Source of the DNA: Bacillota bacterium
Lineage (GTDB): Bacteria; Bacillota; Clostridia; Lachnospirales; Lachnospiraceae
Length of the DNA: 64,000 bases
Reading direction: 5' to 3'
NCBI GenBank assembly: GCA_023392615.1
Contig: JAEVYT010000041.1
Span: 198,999-262,998, forward strand
In this document: positions 19,310 through 28,869 of the stretch, in pieces
Position numbering within the stretch: the stretch's first letter is position 1
Layout of the letters: every line of letters starts with the position of its first letter
Program-made: the position numbers and the translations under genes
The notes under the pieces: model-generated
The model's input: the letters and a program-made list of their open reading frames with translations, nothing else
The model's database searches: none
Told to the model about the DNA's origin: nothing

Positions 19310-19750
19310 GTGAAACAAAGGGGGGAATATACGATCAAGAAAAAATATATTTTAGTAATTGTAATCATTATTCTATGTTTTGTATTAATAGCATGTAAAA
19401 ACGAAGATACAACGATTAAAGATATCACAGCAGAATCATACGGTATGGCTTATGAAGATAGCGTTCTTTATTTCTCAAATGATACAGTAGACAAGACGAA
19501 TGTTAAATCACTCGTAGAAAAATATAATAATATTAAATTAATAGGTAAATCTAAGGAACAAGTAAGTTGGGAAAAATCAATAGGAATCTTATTTTATTAC
19601 AAGAATCATATTTCCGGCCAAATATACCTATTTGATAATGGAATATGTAGTTTTAATGGACTAGATATGTATACTATGTCAGATGAAACTGACATATATG
19701 AGGATGCACTATATACATATAAAGATTTAAAAGAAAAGCAAAAACAATAA
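19310..19750 (+). CDS. Small putative lipoprotein with unusual start region
   Basis: About 140-147 residues, no recognised family. A basic N-terminus, a hydrophobic run (ILVIVIIILCFVLIA) and a lipobox LIAC indicate a lipoprotein signal peptide. The mature part is polar, with no motif I know. In-frame GTG and TTG codons (19310, 19301) lack a ribosome binding site. A strong AGGGGGG at 19319-19325 is placed for a start at ACG (19331) or ATC (19334), neither a normal start. The gene is a single unit with its own terminator. Confidence 0.6.
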   Translation: MKQRGEYTIKKKYILVIVIIILCFVLIACKNEDTTIKDITAESYGMAYEDSVLYFSNDTVDKTNVKSLVEKYNNIKLIGKSKEQVSWEKSIGILFYYKNHISGQIYLFDNGICSFNGLDMYTMSDETDIYEDALYTYKDLKEKQKQ

Positions 19751-19811
19751 TACAAGAATATTTACTTAATAATATCATTATTAATTCAACTTTACACAAT
19801 ATTGAAGCAAC

Positions 19812-19832
19812 GGAGGGAAACAAACTCCCTCC
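19812..19832 (+). terminator. Rho-independent terminator of the lipoprotein gene
   Basis: GGAGGGA and TCCCTCC form a seven-bp GC-rich stem with a seven-base loop, followed by TTAAATTTTT on the plus strand. Confidence 0.8.
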
Positions 19833-19985
19833 TTAAATTTTTGATAATCTGTCATTGTTCCCTGTATATTTTTCTAATTCTTCTTACTATTTGCTTTCTG
19901 TCGAGTCTGCTGTTAATCTTCTGACTCATTCTTGTTGTTTCTATTTTTAATTCTTTCAATCTGTAATAATTCTTGCGTAATTCTC

Positions 19986-20786
19986 CTAACTTACATGATA
20001 GCGTCCTTTAGGTATGATAAAAGGTGAATCCGATATAGGATCTTTAATAACTGCACAATCCAATCCGTAAACGGTTTTAATCAATTCCTCCGATATCACA
20101 TCCTCCGGTGTTCCTTGAGCTACTAAATTCCCCTGGTGTACCGCGAAGATGTAGTCCGCATATCGTGCAGAAAGATTAATATCATGCAGGACCATAACGA
20201 TCGTCGTTCCTCTTTTGCGATTTAAATCAGTAAGTAAATCCAGTATCTCTACCTGATAAGCAATATCTAAAAAGGTGGTAGGTTCATCAAGCAAAAGGAT
20301 ATCAGTTTGTTGAGCTAAGGCCATGGCAATCCATACTCTTTGACGCTGACCACCGGACAGTTCATCCACACACCGATCTGCAAGCTCTGTAATTCCCATG
20401 ATTTCTAGTGCTTCTGCTACTGCCACATAATCTTCTTTATCCATTCCCTTTAAAAAGGTTTGATATGGAAAACGTCCACGCGCCACCAGATCAGACACCA
20501 TAATTCCTTCCGGTACGACAGGCGATTGTGGTAACAACCCTAACAACTGAGCTAATCTTCTTGACGGAAAAGAACTGATCTTTTTCCCATCCAATACGGT
20601 ATCGCCTGAGGTAGGTTTTATAAGTCGTGCAAGGGTTTTTAATAAGGTTGATTTACCGCATGCATTTGCACCGATAATTACGCTAATCTTATTACTTGGA
20701 ATTGAAACATCAATCCCATGCAGTATTGTCTTATTCTCATAGCCTGCTTGAAGCTTTCTTCCTTCATATTCATGCATCTTACTCAT
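19986..20786 (-). CDS. Iron-siderophore ABC transporter, ATP-binding protein
   Basis: A 266-residue FecE/FhuC-type ATPase. Walker A GANACGKST (residues 39-47), signature ELSGGQRQRVW, Walker B ILLLDEPTTFLD and the switch histidine VLHDINLSA are intact. It powers the two permeases encoded just upstream. It overlaps the permease gene by four bases, as is typical of these operons. The substrate (ferric siderophore or related chelate) is inferred from the Fur box at the operon start. Confidence 0.93.
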   Translation of the reverse strand: MSKMHEYEGRKLQAGYENKTILHGIDVSIPSNKISVIIGANACGKSTLLKTLARLIKPTSGDTVLDGKKISSFPSRRLAQLLGLLPQSPVVPEGIMVSDLVARGRFPYQTFLKGMDKEDYVAVAEALEIMGITELADRCVDELSGGQRQRVWIAMALAQQTDILLLDEPTTFLDIAYQVEILDLLTDLNRKRGTTIVMVLHDINLSARYADYIFAVHQGNLVAQGTPEDVISEELIKTVYGLDCAVIKDPISDSPFIIPKGRYHVS

Positions 20787-21817
20787 GCTGCACCTCCTGC
20801 TCGATTCATTCGTATTAACAAAATAAGTAAATAAGGAGCTCCCATTATACCTGTGATTATACCAACCGGAAACCTTACGCTAAATGCAAACTGTCCGATT
20901 AAGTCCGCTCCGAGTACCAATGCTGCGCCTACTAATGCTGATGGAATTGCATTGGATACCCCAGTCCCTACCAACCTTCCGGCAATTGGTCCTGAAAGAA
21001 AGGCTACAAACGCAATCGGTCCAGTAACTGAGGTTGAAAAAGCAATTAAGAATACTGCACTCAAGACCAGGACAATTCGAGTCATATCGGTGCGGACTCC
21101 CAATGTAATTGCTGATTGTTCTCCTAGCTCAAGGATTGTCAGATGTCTGCCCATAAGGATAATGATACTTCCAAAAACCAACACTACAACGAACAAAACC
21201 GGAATGTTCTTCATCTGAATACCATTCAGACTTCCGCTCATCCAACGGAGAGCCGCTGGAACATCGTATTGATTCGCTCTTAATAATAAGAAGGAAATCA
21301 AAGCATTCATCATCGCCTGAATTCCTATTCCGATCAAGATCAATCTTCCTCCCGAAAAATTCCCTCCCCTGGAGAGAAAATATATCATACCTGCAACAAG
21401 TAATCCAAAGCCTACCGCTGCAATAGATACCGCGGTTCCGCTTAATCTTAACATAAGGATACAAAACACAGCCGCTACACTCGAGCCAGAGGTTATTCCG
21501 ATAATATCCGGACTAGCAAGAGGATTGCGCAACATGATCTGAAATGTATTACCGGCCATCCCAAATGCCATGCCAACCAGTAATCCAGCCAACATTCTGG
21601 GAAGCCTGATATTACCAATAGCAAAGGATGCTCCTTGAATCTGTTCTCCGAATATTACCCGAATTGCTGTGGATAAGGAATAATTAATATTACCAAAGCT
21701 CAATACCGCACTGGAAAGTACTAATAACAATATCGATAACATGATTGTAACCATCAACCATTTTGTTCTTCTTCGAGTGTACCCTTTTTTTAATAAACTG
21801 ATATTTTTTTCTGTCAT
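20783..21817 (-). CDS. Iron-siderophore ABC transporter permease (FecCD family)
   Basis: A 344-residue polytopic membrane protein of the BtuC/FecCD family with about nine or ten hydrophobic segments. GNIRLPRMLAGLLVGMAFG and MLRNPLASPDIIGITSGSS are family motifs, as is GPIAFVAFLSGPIAGRLVG near the coupling region. It overlaps both neighbours by four bases and should pair with the next permease as a heterodimer. Confidence 0.93.
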   Translation of the reverse strand: MTEKNISLLKKGYTRRRTKWLMVTIMLSILLLVLSSAVLSFGNINYSLSTAIRVIFGEQIQGASFAIGNIRLPRMLAGLLVGMAFGMAGNTFQIMLRNPLASPDIIGITSGSSVAAVFCILMLRLSGTAVSIAAVGFGLLVAGMIYFLSRGGNFSGGRLILIGIGIQAMMNALISFLLLRANQYDVPAALRWMSGSLNGIQMKNIPVLFVVVLVFGSIIILMGRHLTILELGEQSAITLGVRTDMTRIVLVLSAVFLIAFSTSVTGPIAFVAFLSGPIAGRLVGTGVSNAIPSALVGAALVLGADLIGQFAFSVRFPVGIITGIMGAPYLLILLIRMNRAGGAA

Positions 21818-22812
21818 ATAGATCGTACCCTTGCTCTCATTGCTATTATTATCAAGATAGGTGCGCCGAAAAATGCAGTTATTATACCAGCCTCAAGCTC
21901 ACCCGGAGTTCCAATTAACCTCCCAACAATATCTGATACTGTCAGTAAAACAGCACCTCCGACTGCAGACAGCGGAACCGTATATCTCATATCGGGACCA
22001 CAGATTAGTCGCATTGTATGTGGAATCATAAGCCCAACAAATCCTATCGGGCCTGCCAATGCGGTGGTAGCACCACAAAGTGTTACGCCTGCCACTGCAG
22101 TAATCAATCGTATTCTTCCTGTCTTCACACCCAAACCAATCGCCATCTCGTCACCAAGAGCCATAGCATTTAACGCTGGCGTGGCCAGAATACCCACTAC
22201 AATCCCTCCAACTAAAAACGGTAAAACAGTCATAATTCCTTCCCATGTAGCTCCGTTGACACTTCCAACCTGCCAGAAGCGATATGCATTCATAACTTCC
22301 GTACGCGGCAAAATGATAGCACTTACCAAAGAGGATAACGCCGCACTGGTAGCTGCTCCGGCCAATGCAAGCTTTATCGGAGTAGCACCGCCGCGTCCAA
22401 GTGAACCGACGCTATAGACAAAAATTGCGCTAACCCCTGCTCCGATTAATGCAAACCATAGATATTCACTGGCTGATCCGATACGAAAGAATGCAATCCC
22501 ACTAACTACAAAAAGAGATGCCCCTGTATTCACACCCAGTATACTTGGGTCTGCTATCGGATTTCTTGTAATCGCCTGCATAAGAGCGCCAGAGACTCCT
22601 AAGGAGGCTCCGGCAATTAAACTGAATACAGTTCTTGGAATACGTTCTCGTACTACTAAGGCATTAATAGATGTATCACCCGTTTGAAACAAGTACTGAA
22701 TTACTTCATTGAATTTTATATACCGTGCACCGAATGCCAACGAGGCTATGATACACAATGCTATACTTGTCATTACGGCAAGTGCCATAATAATTAATTT
22801 TGTTTTTTTCAT
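21814..22812 (-). CDS. Iron-siderophore ABC transporter permease (FecCD family)
   Basis: A 332-residue FecCD permease. It carries RIPRTVFSLIAGASLGVSGA, ITRNPIADPSILGVNTGAS and GPIGFVGLMIPHTMRLICG, all typical. It is the second half of the membrane pore and overlaps the binding-protein gene by four bases. Confidence 0.93.
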   Translation of the reverse strand: MKKTKLIIMALAVMTSIALCIIASLAFGARYIKFNEVIQYLFQTGDTSINALVVRERIPRTVFSLIAGASLGVSGALMQAITRNPIADPSILGVNTGASLFVVSGIAFFRIGSASEYLWFALIGAGVSAIFVYSVGSLGRGGATPIKLALAGAATSAALSSLVSAIILPRTEVMNAYRFWQVGSVNGATWEGIMTVLPFLVGGIVVGILATPALNAMALGDEMAIGLGVKTGRIRLITAVAGVTLCGATTALAGPIGFVGLMIPHTMRLICGPDMRYTVPLSAVGGAVLLTVSDIVGRLIGTPGELEAGIITAFFGAPILIIIAMRARVRSI

Positions 22813-23882
22813 TGAACTTTATCAGCTGCCTCTCCGATCCGTTTCAAATATTCATCAATAGTAGCTGGAATAGATAATGCACTTGGAGTTCCGGAAGCTG
22901 CTAACGGCGTTCCATCTTCAATTAATGCTACGGAACCTCTCTTTACAGCCGGGATAGTGCCAACAAGCTTATCCTTCTGTAAAGCTTTTAATAATTTATC
23001 ATCACCGTAAGCAATAATAACATCTACGTCCTTTAATACATCTACATTCTCCGCACTAAGTTCGAGTGCAAATGTTTTATTGTCCTTTGCAAGGTTCAAT
23101 ACACTCTCTGGGAATTTCATACCCAAATCAGTCAAATAAGCCGCACGAGGATCAGAGGGTAGATACACATAGAATTTGCCTAAATCAGCAGGATTAAAGT
23201 AGAAAAATGCTGCTGATTTCCCTTTTAGCTGTGGATACTCAGAAGTCTTATCTGTAATCAACTGTTCCAGTTGTTTAACCAACTCTTCCCCTTCTGTTTT
23301 CATACCCATGCCGGCTGCATCCATCACAATCTGATCACGCCAGTAGGTCTGCCAAGCAAGGGTCGGATATGCCACAACCGGTGCAATTGCACTTAACATA
23401 TCATATTCTTCTTTTGTAATACCGGAATAAGCAGCTAAAATAACATCCGGCTTTGCATTGCTTACTGCTTCATAATCTAAGCCGTCTGTATCATTAAATA
23501 ATACCGGTTTATCTACACCAAGCTTCTTAAAGCCTTCTGCAGTCCAAGGTAATAGTCCGCTATTATCAGTAACACCATAGTTTGCTTTGGACACGCCGAC
23601 CGGAACTACTCCAAGGGCTAAAGGTACATCTTGATTTGCCCAAGATATTGTAACTACTCGTTCCGGCTTTTCTTTAATCACTGTTTCAGCAAAAGCATGT
23701 TTTATTGTAATCGGATATTTTGTTGTAACTTCATCCTTGTTTGTCTCTTCTTGCTTTCCTGTTGGTGTTGCTCCTGTAGCCTTATCACTATTTCCCTTTG
23801 TGCTTGAATTAGCATTTGAGCAAGCGCTTAAAAACATTGCTAATACCATAACAAAAATTATGCTCATTTTGTTGAATTTCAT
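22809..23882 (-). CDS. Iron-siderophore ABC transporter substrate-binding lipoprotein
   Basis: A 357-residue protein with a lipoprotein signal peptide (lipobox LSAC, Cys21), a Ser/Thr/Lys-rich linker and a FepB/FhuD-type class III binding domain. PERVVTISWANQDVPLALGV and KPDVILAAYSGITKEEYD are typical. It is the first gene of the operon, downstream of a promoter with a Fur box. Confidence 0.92.
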   Translation of the reverse strand: MKFNKMSIIFVMVLAMFLSACSNANSSTKGNSDKATGATPTGKQEETNKDEVTTKYPITIKHAFAETVIKEKPERVVTISWANQDVPLALGVVPVGVSKANYGVTDNSGLLPWTAEGFKKLGVDKPVLFNDTDGLDYEAVSNAKPDVILAAYSGITKEEYDMLSAIAPVVAYPTLAWQTYWRDQIVMDAAGMGMKTEGEELVKQLEQLITDKTSEYPQLKGKSAAFFYFNPADLGKFYVYLPSDPRAAYLTDLGMKFPESVLNLAKDNKTFALELSAENVDVLKDVDVIIAYGDDKLLKALQKDKLVGTIPAVKRGSVALIEDGTPLAASGTPSALSIPATIDEYLKRIGEAADKVQ

Positions 23883-23987
23883 ATGTATGCTCCTTTAGTC
23901 TCATATTAGATAAGCAATTTATACGGCCAATATAATCTGCCACCCAACGTTTCGTATGTAATTGATCGTTTGTTCAAGAACGGAAAT

Positions 23988-24016
23988 AGCATATAATAGA
24001 TTCATTCCTTTGTCAA
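23988..24016 (-). promoter_or_regulatory. Promoter of the siderophore transporter operon
   Basis: On the minus strand TTGACA (24011-24016) and TATGCT (23988-23993) are separated by 17 bases. This is a perfect -35 with a fair -10, about 110 bases before the binding-protein start. Confidence 0.7.
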
Positions 24017-24023
24017 GCTAAAT

Positions 24024-24042
24024 GATAATGATTATCATAATT
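24024..24042. promoter_or_regulatory. Fur box
   Basis: GATAATGATTATCATAATT matches the classical 19-bp Fur consensus GATAATGATWATCATTATC at all but three positions near the end. It lies seven bases upstream of the -35 of the iron transporter promoter, so iron-loaded Fur probably represses the operon. Confidence 0.85.
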
Positions 24043-24094
24043 AATTAATTTTACCAATAAATTAAGTTTCCATTAACTCTATATAATATCAAAA

Positions 24095-24158
24095 ACACTC
24101 ATTTTATTTGACATTTTATTAATGCACATTGCATTAGAAAATCAAATAAAACGAGTGT
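24095..24158 (-). terminator. Extended-stem terminator of the ornithine cyclodeaminase-like gene
   Basis: ACACTCATTTTATTTGA pairs with TCAAATAAAACGAGTGT with one G.U wobble. The interior pairs again (AATGC/GCATT). On the minus strand it is followed by TTTTTG. The rest of 24043-24371 is AT-rich with no gene seen. Confidence 0.75.
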
Positions 24159-24371
24159 CTCTATCGTTGTATTACCAACCCATTATTTTACTGATAAAAA
24201 ATCTCTAACTATTTTTAATTATCCGGACTTTATTTAATCTATCGCTTTCTCCATTCCTATTTAAGTACAATTTAATGATATTATTCTTCCTAATATTTAT
24301 CATTAACAAAAAACACTATTTATACAACTTATTTAAGAAACTACCAATTTTGCAATTATAAATATAGCTTT

Positions 24372-25460
24372 CTATAATCCCAGCCCTTTGCTTAAGTTAA
24401 CTATAAAGTCCTGCACATTAGTAACAATTCCTCTAGCTGCCAGACTTCCTCTATCCGCAAGCTTATTCACTGCAAATTCTGATATATCAACACAATAAAA
24501 ATAAACTTGACGTATTCTTCCCTCTTTATCGATTCGGTAGGAAGGTGTCATATTACCAGTAGCTATTGTATGGAGCATCGTTGCCATACAAATCACTGTG
24601 GTTGCTTCCCTGATTTGATTCCTCATGGCATCCTGTGCTTCATAAACATCTCCATGGACAGGTGGAAGGGGACCATCATCACGAATGGAACCTGCTAGTA
24701 CATAGGGAACAGAGTGTTTTTCACACTGGTAGATAATACCGTTGTCAATCTTCTCTTCCCTGATAAAATCCGAAATGGTGCCATGATATTTTACTCTATT
24801 GATTGCATCCAGGTGATTATAATGACCGTTTTGCTGACTTTCCTGAGTATAGATATTCTGGCCAAGCGCAGTTTTCAAATACGCCGCCTCCAAATCATGG
24901 GTTGCTAATGCATTACCTGCCAGTAATGCATCCACATAACCGTTCATAATTAGTTTAGAGAATGCATCTCTTGCATCATGGTCAAAGGCAAAAGCCGGTC
25001 CCATAACCCAAACTACCTTACCATGTTCCTTCTCATGGCGAAGAAGTTCATATATCTCATCATAATCTCTGGAAAATGCAGTCTCTCTTGTTCTGCTTTG
25101 GCGAAAAGCAAATACATCCTGTCCCGCCTTTTTTTCATGAAAACCATTTGGGTATACATAGATCCCATCCTCGCAGTTCTCTGTTCTACCGGTCACTACC
25201 AAATCACCTTTTTTAAGCAAACGAAACTCCTTGATTTGAATTCCTCCAGCTTCATATACCGGTACACAGTCCATTCTGCTTTCCTTTGCCAATATCCAGA
25301 TCCCACCAATCTTAAAATACTCTGGGAAGATACTCATCGCATGATAATTCTCCGGTGCAACCTGATCCTTTGGAGCCTCCTTAAGTATCACTTCAGGAGC
25401 ATTAACAAACATCTCCTGTGTGAAATCTGGTGGTGTAAACTCTCTCAAATGAAAACTCAT
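24372..25460 (-). CDS. LOR/SDH-type (TIGR00300-like) ornithine cyclodeaminase-family protein
   Basis: A 362-residue protein resembling the C-terminal half of cyanobacterial AgrE/ArgZ and the archaeal-type ornithine cyclodeaminase. Shared stretches include NGYVDALLAGNALATHDLE, AGSIRDDGPLPP, ATMLHTIATGNMTPS and KLADRGSLAARGIVT. In those proteins an NAD-dependent reaction converts ornithine to proline and ammonia. Here the domain stands alone, without the arginine dihydrolase half. AAGGAGAG precedes the ATG. It is a single-gene unit. The family is fairly sure from remembered motifs; the exact substrate is inference. Confidence 0.72.
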   Translation of the reverse strand: MSFHLREFTPPDFTQEMFVNAPEVILKEAPKDQVAPENYHAMSIFPEYFKIGGIWILAKESRMDCVPVYEAGGIQIKEFRLLKKGDLVVTGRTENCEDGIYVYPNGFHEKKAGQDVFAFRQSRTRETAFSRDYDEIYELLRHEKEHGKVVWVMGPAFAFDHDARDAFSKLIMNGYVDALLAGNALATHDLEAAYLKTALGQNIYTQESQQNGHYNHLDAINRVKYHGTISDFIREEKIDNGIIYQCEKHSVPYVLAGSIRDDGPLPPVHGDVYEAQDAMRNQIREATTVICMATMLHTIATGNMTPSYRIDKEGRIRQVYFYCVDISEFAVNKLADRGSLAARGIVTNVQDFIVNLSKGLGL

Positions 25461-25510
25461 CTTTTTCTCTCCTTATTATTGATTTATATTCAATTTCATC
25501 TTACTCAAAC

Positions 25511-25566
25511 AAAAAGTGTTACACTCCTACCTTCTAAGACCTACGGCAGAAGTAATAACACTTTTT
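25511..25566 (-). terminator. Terminator downstream of the SDR gene
   Basis: AAAAAGTGTTA and TAACACTTTTT form an 11-bp stem. The 34-base interior contains a second small pairing (CTTCT/AGAAG). Minus-strand transcripts of the upstream dehydrogenase gene would end at its T-run. Confidence 0.7.
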
Positions 25567-25704
25567 TCTTTATCCGGTGACAAAGATATGTTCCAATATT
25601 ACTTAAATTATAACATAAACGTCCTTAATTTACCTTGTAAATTTTGAGCTTAATATCAATATAACAGTTCTTATTTTTATCAACATCGCTTAACAATGAA
25701 TAAA

Positions 25705-26526
25705 TTATAATTTTTTAAACATTTTTCTATAGATCATATCAATAAGTCGATCCGGTAATAACTCCATCATCGCTAACATCTTACCTGTTCCGACTCTGTA
25801 ACGTAACTTCGGACGTTTCGTCTCCATTGCCTTAATTACAGTTTTTGCAAGCTTGTTAGGATCGTTTTTTTGATTTAACTCCATCGTCATCATAGGCTTC
25901 ATCTTTGCTAAAAGCTTCTTATAATACTTTGTTTGGCTCATGGATTGGTCAAAATAATCATTTATCTGATGCGTAAGCTGTGTCTCATAAGCTCCTGGTT
26001 GAATTTTAATAACAGGGATATTAAAATATAATAATTCACGACGAAGGCTATCATTATAAGCCTCAACTGCATATTTTGACAGGATATAAGGTCCTGCAAA
26101 AGGCTGAGGCGTCATCCATCCGGATTCCGAGCTACAATTAATAATACGTCCTTTTCCCTGATGTACCATTTCAAAAAATGTATAGTTGATTCGCACCATA
26201 CCAATAACATTCACAGATAGAAGCTTTTCCACTGCAATTACACTATCCCCTTCAATTAATGAAGTAAAATAGGACAATCCTGCAAAATTTACTATAGCAT
26301 CCAACTTTTTAGTAACATTTTGTACCGCTTCATATGCAGCGTCAATGCTTTCCTGATTCGTTATATCTACTCTTAATGGTATAATATTAGGTAATTCACT
26401 AAGAGAATTCAGGATAGAGTCCTTCGTTCCTAGTGCAAATACTGTCCATTGATTCGTTTGAGATAATCTCCTTACACATAGTGAACCAAGTCCTCCGGTC
26501 GCTCCGGTAAACAATGCATACTTCAT
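25705..26526 (-). CDS. Short-chain dehydrogenase/reductase
   Basis: A 273-residue classical SDR. The cofactor motif TGATGGLGSLC is at the N-terminus and NFAGLSYF is the NNAG-like motif. The catalytic Ser (NCSSESGW) and the YILSK pair (Tyr/Lys) are present. A basic, hydrophobic C-terminal tail (DRLIDMIYRKMFKKL) suggests membrane contact, as in retinol-dehydrogenase-like members. Substrate unknown. It is transcribed alone, with a terminator downstream. Confidence 0.87.
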   Translation of the reverse strand: MKYALFTGATGGLGSLCVRRLSQTNQWTVFALGTKDSILNSLSELPNIIPLRVDITNQESIDAAYEAVQNVTKKLDAIVNFAGLSYFTSLIEGDSVIAVEKLLSVNVIGMVRINYTFFEMVHQGKGRIINCSSESGWMTPQPFAGPYILSKYAVEAYNDSLRRELLYFNIPVIKIQPGAYETQLTHQINDYFDQSMSQTKYYKKLLAKMKPMMTMELNQKNDPNKLAKTVIKAMETKRPKLRYRVGTGKMLAMMELLPDRLIDMIYRKMFKKL

Positions 26527-26804
26527 GTTCTTTCCTGCCCCTATCTCTAATATTCTCTTCCAAACATTTTTATCAACTGCATTTATTATACCATATATTA
26601 CCTCAAACTTTCGTAGTAAATTATAAAATTATTAATATTTCATTCCATTAATCTGCTTAATTTGGTTTATATAAGCTACTTTTTATGTTAAATAATAAGT
26701 TTTTGCCAAGAATTAAGAAAATCATATCAATATTTAAGAAGAAAAACAGAAATAATTATGATAACATGAAGTTAGCACAAAAATAGAAAAATGGAGAAAT
26801 TACT

Positions 26805-27788
26805 ATGGAGAATAATTCAAAACAGAATCAACCTTTAGTTACACATATTTACACAGCTGACCCTTCCGCACATGTTTTTGATGGTAAGATTTATATCTAT
26901 CCTTCTCATGATTTAGATCATGATGGTCCTGATAATGACAACGGAGATCAGTACAAAATGGAGGACTATCATATCTTATCTATGGATGACGTAGATGCAC
27001 CCTGTGTAGATAATGGTGAAGCACTTCATATGAAGGATATCCCATGGGTTAGTAAGCAAATGTGGGCTCCTGATGCAGCTTACAAGAATGGTACTTATTA
27101 TCTGTTTTTCCCTGCAAGAGACAAGGACGGCATCTTCCGTCTTGGTGTTGCGTCCAGCACGAACCCGGCAGGTCCTTTCAAAGCTGAACCTGATTATATT
27201 CCTGGAAGCTTCTCAATCGATCCTGCGGTACTCGTTGATGATGATGGCAGATCCTATATCTACTTTGGCGGTCTCTGGGGCGGTCAATTAGAAAAATGGC
27301 AAACAGGTACTTTTGTACCGGATGCAGAAGGTCCTGCAGCTAACGAACCTGCATTAGGACCTCAGGTTGCTGAGTTAAGTGATGATATGCTCACATTTAA
27401 AAGCGCGCCACAGGAGATCCAAATTGTAGATGAGAATGGTAATCCTTTAACTGCTGGTGATGAAGACAGAAGATATTTTGAAGGTCCTTGGATGCATAAA
27501 TACAACGGATTATACTACTTATCCTATTCCACAGGCAGCACTCACTATCTTGTGTATGCAACCAGCAAAAACCCTCAAGGTCCTTTCACCTACCAGGGCA
27601 GAATTCTTGAGCCGGTAATCGGTTGGACAACTCATCACTCCATCGTTCAGTTCAAGGACAAATGGTATCTCTTCTACCATGATAGTTCCTTATCCGGTGG
27701 TGTAAACCACAAACGTTGTGTTAAATTTACCGAACTTCATTATAATGAAGACGGTACGATTCAGACAATCACGCCTTACGAGAACTAA
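26805..27788 (+). CDS. GH43 glycosidase (beta-xylosidase / alpha-arabinofuranosidase), cytoplasmic
   Basis: A 327-residue five-bladed propeller enzyme. The three acidic catalytic positions of GH43 are visible: Asp19 (YTADPSAHVF, base), Asp139 (SIDPAVLVDDDG, pKa modulator) and Glu226 (YFEGPWMHKYNG, acid). No signal peptide and no carbohydrate-binding module, so it acts on imported xylo- or arabino-oligosaccharides. A GGAG site precedes the ATG. It probably works with the GH120 enzyme at 3.7 kb, although they are 21 kb apart. Confidence 0.9.
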   Translation: MENNSKQNQPLVTHIYTADPSAHVFDGKIYIYPSHDLDHDGPDNDNGDQYKMEDYHILSMDDVDAPCVDNGEALHMKDIPWVSKQMWAPDAAYKNGTYYLFFPARDKDGIFRLGVASSTNPAGPFKAEPDYIPGSFSIDPAVLVDDDGRSYIYFGGLWGGQLEKWQTGTFVPDAEGPAANEPALGPQVAELSDDMLTFKSAPQEIQIVDENGNPLTAGDEDRRYFEGPWMHKYNGLYYLSYSTGSTHYLVYATSKNPQGPFTYQGRILEPVIGWTTHHSIVQFKDKWYLFYHDSSLSGGVNHKRCVKFTELHYNEDGTIQTITPYEN

Positions 27789-27850
27789 TCTCATTTAGGA
27801 AGTTGTTGTATCTCTTCTCATAAATTTCATAAAATATTGCTTCTTAATTA

Positions 27851-27893
27851 ATGGGAACACATTGATTTTCTAAGTAAATCAATGTGTTCCCAT
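27851..27893. terminator. Bidirectional terminator between GH43 and EFR1 genes
   Basis: GGGAACACATTGATTT (27853-27868) pairs perfectly with AAATCAATGTGTTCCC (27876-27891), and two more A-T pairs extend the stem to 18 bp. The seven-base loop and its place between converging genes mark it as a terminator. Confidence 0.85.
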
Positions 27894-27949
27894 ATTGTAT
27901 TTTGAAAATTGCAGTATCGTTTTGTTAAGTTCTCCTCTTTCGTTCCGAT

Positions 27950-28816
27950 CTATAGGTTATCATCGGTAAGATAATTTTCATAAAACCGAGGTACAAATCC
28001 ATGATCACTTTTTTGTTCATTATTCAATTTAGCCAACGTTTCATTAATATTATAGCCACCGGTGACCGGAATAAATTTCAAAAGCTTGAATTTGATTGCA
28101 TGTTTCGGACAGGAGTAAACACATCGCAAGCAACTGTTACAGGACATTTTAAATTTAATCTTATTTCTGGAATCATCGATATTTTGAGCCGGACAATTAT
28201 GAATACAGTGACCGCATTTTGTACAGGAAGAATCCACATATAGATCCCTACCAATCATGCTTATGAATATTGATGAGAATCGGGATATTAATCCCATTTT
28301 TATTCTTAGTCCTAAACCGGTTTTATAAAATTTTCTATCCCCATCTATAAGTTCCTGACACATTAAGCCTATTTTTCGTTGGCATGCTTGATAAAGTCCA
28401 TGCACAATCTCATCGTCAAACTTTTTGACCCAATTACTACAGAGTGAAAATAACCTTTCGTAATACACATCATATCCTTTTGATTTAAGACGACGTATTG
28501 AGGATTTTGATACATTAAAATTTATTGGCGCAACCCCTCCTGCTGTGCGAAAGAGAAACACCTTTTTATCCTTCTGTTTTGGAAGAATTTTTATGAATTT
28601 CATCACCAGCTTTGGTGTTGAGTATCCGATCACCTGGCTACCTATTCCTATCAAATCATATTTTTCAATTGAAACATCTTTTTTATTTTTCAAAATGTCC
28701 TCGATTTTTATTAAATCTACATCTAATTGCTTCTCTCGAAACTGTTCGGTGATCATATTCGCAATAATTTCTGTATTTCCGGTACCCGAAAAGTAAAAAA
28801 CCCCGATTGATTCCAT
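27950..28816 (-). CDS. EFR1-type flavodoxin-ferredoxin fusion
   Basis: A 288-residue electron carrier. An N-terminal flavodoxin fold starts with GVFYFSGTGNTE (FMN phosphate loop). The C-terminal ferredoxin domain has two 4Fe-4S motifs, CTKCGHCIHNCP and CNSCLRCVYSCP (about residues 198-240). Cytoplasmic, likely passing electrons between FMN and Fe-S partners. It follows a TetR gene on the same strand after 53 bases and is probably controlled by it. Confidence 0.9.
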   Translation of the reverse strand: MESIGVFYFSGTGNTEIIANMITEQFREKQLDVDLIKIEDILKNKKDVSIEKYDLIGIGSQVIGYSTPKLVMKFIKILPKQKDKKVFLFRTAGGVAPINFNVSKSSIRRLKSKGYDVYYERLFSLCSNWVKKFDDEIVHGLYQACQRKIGLMCQELIDGDRKFYKTGLGLRIKMGLISRFSSIFISMIGRDLYVDSSCTKCGHCIHNCPAQNIDDSRNKIKFKMSCNSCLRCVYSCPKHAIKFKLLKFIPVTGGYNINETLAKLNNEQKSDHGFVPRFYENYLTDDNL

Positions 28817-28869
28817 ATTTACCCCCTTTAATCAAATCACTGTTTCGTAAGTTGTTCTTCTAAATTTTT

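Noticed and set aside
24978..25580. 200-codon plus-strand ORF overlapping the ornithine cyclodeaminase-like gene
   Set aside because: Antisense to a well-supported gene, no recognisable domain and no start signal.
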